From Channa striata (lineage: Eukaryota > Chordata > Actinopteri > Anabantiformes > Channidae): DNA of 64,000 nt. Under the pieces are notes generated by a model. It made no database searches, was not told where the DNA came from, and was given only the letters and a program-made list of their open reading frames with translations. The stretch lies in assembly GCA_033026295.1 (NCBI GenBank), contig CM065182.1, positions 21,512,215 to 21,576,214 on the forward strand, given 5' to 3'. Positions 60,013-64,000 of this stretch are shown here, in pieces. The position numbers were made by a program, and so were the translations under genes. The stretch's first letter is position 1. Every line of letters starts with the position of its first letter.

Positions 60013-62336
60013 GTCGGAGGTTTCAGCACAATTTACAAAGTACCGTATGAATGAATGAATGAATGAGGGAATGAATATCAATTAAAACCAATTTTCTCAG
60101 GTCTTAAACCAAGACACTTATTATTATTAAGTATTCACATTAGTATTGCTCTTACTGGTTTCTGTCAGATATAAGAAAGGCTGATTAACAGAAGAACAAC
60201 ACTCACTCTTAAAATCAGTTAATAAATAATGATTTTCTCAAAACTCTGAAACTAGGTTTTAGGTTATTTTAATGAGTGAATTAGAGAACACATGATATGT
60301 GTTTAATATACCAATCATCATTGAAAAGTCTATTAATGTTGTTATAGGGATAATTTACTACTTTATTTCAGAATGTCTTTACAGTTGACATAGTACAGTG
60401 AAGTTGACCCTGTTTTTTAAGGAGATTGCATTGATGAAGAATGGGATGAATGTGAGATCACAGTGACCTATGACCCCCAAAATCAGAACTCTTCATCTAA
60501 TTTAGTCTGTTCAGTACAGTCTGTCCAAGAGGATGTTTGTGCAAAATGTAGTCATTTCTAAATCATTGCATTCACAAGTTTATATATAAATAATTATATA
60601 TAATTATAATTATAAACACACACAAACACACTTTGGCATTTGGGGTGGTGCAACAAATTCTGTCACAGTTGCAAAGTACATCAACTGCCATTGATTTTTA
60701 CCGTGTTTTATATGTGAGATGTCAAATGGAAACAAATAACTCCTGAAACAATAATGTACCCAGTAATTCAGAAATAACTTGGGAATATCAATGCATTGTA
60801 TTGAACATTATTGAGATAGGATTTTAGAATATTACAAGACTATTACAATAATTCTTGAAAAATAAAAACATTTGACAAACAAATAAAAGACCAATACATT
60901 AGTAGTTGTTAGCTAGTTGAGCTTCACAAATGTAATAAAAGTCTCTATGGGGATATTAAAAGTATTTTTAAAGTGAACCAGTATTAAACGCCCCAGCCTG
61001 TCACTGACAGGTCAGTGCAATGAACGTAGCCTAACTGTGACTGGACCCAGACTGTATCACACAGAGGACCGTGTCATGAAGGTGAAGTGCTTCATCTGAC
61101 CACCTAACCCTCCTCCTTGTCCACGCCACCACTCGGTCTACTTTCGCCCAGAGGATTAGTGCCAAGGGACAGCTCCCAAGAAGCAGTCTGCCTGCGCAGC
61201 AAATGCAAATGAGAGCTAGTTAAGTGTGAAGAAGCTAATTTATTTCCTATTTGATGCTGGGATTAAGAGTTGAAGCTTCCTCCTACCCCACCCCTACTCA
61301 AGAAAAGGGGGATGGGAAAGTGGGGGTGGGGGTTCTTAGACTCATGTCCTCAGAGAGAGAGGAAGTAAAGGAAAGTGAAGGAGGAAGAAGAAGAAGTAAA
61401 TGTCTCGACAGCCCAAGTAACACTAAGTAAAGTTAACTGATGCATAATGAATTCCTAGAGATAAACACATTATGTATGGCACAAAATAACTCTACAGTTC
61501 TCAAGTCAAACTGTATTCATCTTCCAGCACTGAAAGATATGCAATATTAGTATAGAACAAATTATGTACATGTTGGCCAGTAAGTATAACGTCACCTGGT
61601 GGTTTTAATGTTGTGGTGAATAGAGCTCAGCATGGGAAAACATATGAGAGAGATTTTGATAATGGGCAGAACAGAGTATGTCACAGTTTGCTGTGCATGG
61701 AGCAGTCAGAGTGTACCTGTCTGCCGCTGTTCACTGTATTTATCATTTAACAGGAATCCATAAAGCACATGAACTGAATGTGCCTTGTTCAATTACGAAA
61801 TCTTTCCTCTTCTTCATTATGCTTAACGGCTTCATTACAAGACTACTGACCTGTCAAGCAACAATGATTCATTCTCGCCCCATCCTTATTTGTAGTCTGA
61901 CAGCAGCACCCGCATGTTGCACCTTAAAGCCTTGGAAGACTCATTAAAATACACTTAAACCTTCCAGGCACCTGCTTGCTCATGACAAACCTGTTGATGA
62001 AGCTGCTGCTTTGATCATGTGAACCTCATGCTAAGTCTAATTAAACTTAGTCCACGTTCATGATTTTGAAACAGACTGTTTGGTTCAGTGGAAGTGACAG
62101 AAATACATTGAGAAAATGTACTTTGTATTCTTTTTTAAATTGAAGTTTAATCTCAGTTTGCTCCTTGATACCTGATTTGCATGACTGAAAAAGTGGATAA
62201 CAGCTACTGATATTGATTACTATATCTGTGGTAGTATCCATAAGTAGGGAATGCTGTGCTAACATGCACAACTAAGACTTTTAAGAAATAATGTAACTTA
62301 TAATTAATGTAAATGTATTTGTATGTGTGTGTCCAG
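60013..62336 (+). other. pknox2: pknox2 intron between coding exons 1 and 2
   Basis: A 2.3-kb intron with a GTCGGA donor and a GT-rich stretch ending in CCAG before exon 2. It holds a (GAAT)n run at 60047-60075, a motif-rich block around 61200, and a Tc1 terminal fragment near 61590-61615 (GTGGTTTTAATGTTGTGG). Confidence 0.9.
61170..61280. promoter_or_regulatory. candidate conserved element with perfect octamer
   Basis: A perfect octamer ATGCAAAT (61203-61210) within GCAGCAAATGCAAATGAGAG, followed by AGCTAATTTATTTCC and GGGATTAAGAG (bicoid-type GGATTA). Inside the first coding intron of pknox2. Role inferred. Confidence 0.37.
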
Positions 62337-62473
62337 ATGACGGGCACCAATCAGCAGAACACCAAGACCCAACAGGTCCATATCCCAGCAGCCACTGCAG
62401 CAGGAAACGCCTCTGTCAGTGTGACCCTTGATCCTCAGGCCCAGCTGGAGTCCGACAAGAGAGCTGTTTACAG
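62337..62473 (+). CDS. pknox2: pknox2 second coding exon
   Basis: Encodes 45 residues plus two bases: MTGTNQQNTKTQQVHIPAAT, then AAGNASVSVTLDPQAQLESD, then KRAVY and AG of the next Arg codon. In mammals the same exon reads M-T-x-x-x-Q-x-x-x-K-x-Q-x-VHI and ends DPQAQLE.DKRAVYR, so homology is clear. The C-terminal part abuts the first MEIS/PREP homology region that binds PBX, whose exon (beginning HPLFPLL in the family) is beyond this window. The donor is GTCAGT, phase 2. The middle part is rich in Ala, Thr and Gln and is likely disordered. The exon opens with ATG in frame, so a transcript skipping exon 1 could still start translation here. Confidence 0.95.
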
Positions 62474-64000
62474 GTCAGTCCAGTCTTCCCACAACTAATC
62501 ACTTTGGCTTGACTCTGTGGCCCAGTATTTATCAAGCTAGTGTACAATCCACACTCTTCAGCACCTGAGTTTCCCTTCTATTGTTCCCTCTTTGTGATAA
62601 TTGCAGCATCATCTCTTTAGCCTCATGCTGCATTTAGGAAATTGAACTAAAGTGATGCGATGTGATACACCTGCCAGTGAAAGGCCACAAGCACATGTCG
62701 TTGTAAATGTGTTTTCTTGAACTATTCATGGCGAAAAAGCTGTTGAAATTTGAAGTGTTGTTAGGAAACCACAGAGCACCTTAAGTAAATGCTTTTAGTC
62801 GTAAAACTTGAGCAGAAGCGCTCTTGGTTTCCTCTTCTTTGACCGTAATGAACTGACATTTGATATAGCAGCAGTCGTTTCTGGCTTCTGCACAGTGTGT
62901 GTTGACATAGACTCTTAAGTCTCTCATTATTAGCCCGACACTATGAACAAATAATTAAAGAATGTCTGGCTTTCAAATGCTTTCCACTATTTAATTGGAC
63001 CGTAACCACCCGGACCTAAACAGCAAGATGTTGTAGAATAAATCGTGTCTGATGTTTCACTGGTTTACTACAAGGTTTCCAGATTTTAATTCTGAAAAAC
63101 AATTTTTCTCTTTCACGCCCACAGTCACTTTCACAGGTAAGCATCACTCTTCAAGTGGAGAGCTCATTCTAGACTCGGTTAGTTTGCAAATACTTCCTGG
63201 TGTAGTTGAGGTCACATTATGATCTATGCTGAGGTAGATACTGTACCTGATTCTGTGAAAAGATTCATTGTGTGTCAAAATGAATGCATCAAACCACTGA
63301 AGGCGGTTTGTCATTTTTAAACCAATTTCACCGTCAAAGCAGTGTTAGGCTTTCTTTAAGTAGACTTTAAAATCAATTTAGAGTTATCTCTGAGTAAGAG
63401 CAATGTCTGACAATTTCCACACTAAACTGAAAGAGAAGCTGTTTTCTTTTCGACTCTTATTTTAGGATGTTTACAAATCCCCCTACAGACATTTGTTCCA
63501 AATTTTATGCTTTTATTTACCATGTAGAAGCCCTCCAAGGCACCACCTTGTTAGGTGTAGAAAATAAGGAAAAAAAAGCCACTGCTGGGTGAAACTCAAA
63601 AACACCAGTAAAAACACCTCACTCCTCTCTCAGCTTATCACTAGAATATTGATGCACCCTTATTATGAGCTTGTATTATCTATTTATGAAGTAAATTATT
63701 CAAAATACAGGCATTTTTAATCGAGCAGGGTGATCTCTTGGTGCAGGCAGCACACCAACAACTCGGTTTGTTGAGCGAGATGATGCAGAGGCCTCCCTGC
63801 ACCGTAACGGTGACACTGCACGCTGCGTCGAGCCATCCCTGCTCCTCGCGTCCCATTCGCCACTGATGTCTGAGGAGGTGCAAGGCCCTGTGCTCAGGCC
63901 TGAGGCGAGCTGCTGTAAAGTCCTTAGCAACTCCTTTGAGACGCAAGGCTGCCTTTGATGTGAGCAGGCATGTTTGGAGCAGCTTCGGGTGGTGGTGGAG
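62474..64000 (+). other. pknox2: pknox2 intron following coding exon 2 (with microexon candidate)
   Basis: After the GTCAGT donor no exon starting with the HPLFPLL-type sequence is found before the window end. The one splice-flanked segment is the 12-nt candidate listed separately. A GC-rich patch at 63730-63960 is open in several frames but has no family resemblance. Confidence 0.7.
63125..63136 (+). CDS. pknox2: candidate 12-nt microexon of pknox2
   Basis: TCACTTTCACAG lies between a strong acceptor (TTTTTCTCTTTCACGCCCACAG, pyrimidine tract from about 63103, AG at 63123-63124) and a near-perfect donor (CAG/GTAAGC). Its length is a multiple of three. With the phase-2 end of exon 2 (TAC AG) it would read TAC AGT CAC TTT CAC AG, inserting Ser-His-Phe-His before the Arg at the border of the MEIS/PREP homology region, without a stop. 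I do not recall this insert in annotated mammalian PKNOX2. Neuron-enriched genes often carry such microexons. It could be a chance arrangement of splice-like words. Confidence 0.45.

Noticed and set aside
63730..63960. GC-rich segment open in several frames, considered as the next pknox2 exon
   Set aside because: None of the frames gives the expected MEIS/PREP homology sequence and no matching phase-2 acceptor is seen.
1..64000. CRISPR arrays, operons, prokaryotic or viral genes
   Set aside because: Repeats present are microsatellites and eukaryotic transposons; intron-exon structure and vertebrate orthologues show a fish nuclear locus.

Overview
The window is nuclear DNA from a ray-finned fish, most likely a percomorph teleost. 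It is AT-rich and intron-dominated, with many CA/GT microsatellites and teleost-type repeats (a tRNA-derived SINE, LINE tails, Tc1/mariner and hAT-like elements). No prokaryotic, organellar or viral gene organisation is seen. Two protein-coding genes are identified, both partial. They lie head to head in the order and orientation known from human 11q24 (TMEM218 - PKNOX2).

Left edge, minus strand: tmem218, a small ciliary transition-zone membrane protein. Two coding exons (2732-2841 and 1879-1981) give the first 71 residues. The remaining C-terminal exon was not found and probably lies beyond base 1. A promoter-like region with two CCAAT boxes sits at about 2890-3300. After an intergenic stretch, a GC-richer region (about 4830-5800) with a palindromic CRE and a strong donor at 5124/5125 is the best candidate for the pknox2 promoter and first non-coding exon, but this is inferred.

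Right edge, plus strand: pknox2 (PREP2), a TALE homeodomain transcription factor that partners with PBX. Two coding exons (59926-60012 and 62337-62473) give the N-terminal 74 residues plus two bases of the next codon, up to the border of the MEIS/PREP homology region. The homology-region and homeodomain exons lie past the right edge. Between 62473 and the window end there is a candidate 12-nt in-frame microexon (63125-63136), the most novel coding signal here.

The roughly 55 kb between 5125 and 59905 reads as one or a few pknox2 leader introns. It holds (i) mobile-element remains: a Tc1/mariner copy (13330-14895) interrupted by a MITE (14037-14637); a hAT-like non-autonomous element with an 8-bp target duplication (44442-45092); an internally deleted Tc1 copy (about 34904-35215); a 5'-truncated LINE with a reverse-transcriptase FADD motif (49870-51037) and a second copy of its 3' tail in opposite orientation (31196-31461); and a tRNA-derived SINE (32833-33113); (ii) microsatellites; and (iii) several non-repetitive blocks rich in homeodomain, octamer and forkhead motifs that look like conserved enhancers. 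The best of these is at 59290-59560, just upstream of the first coding exon. Conservation could not be tested here, so the enhancer calls are inference.
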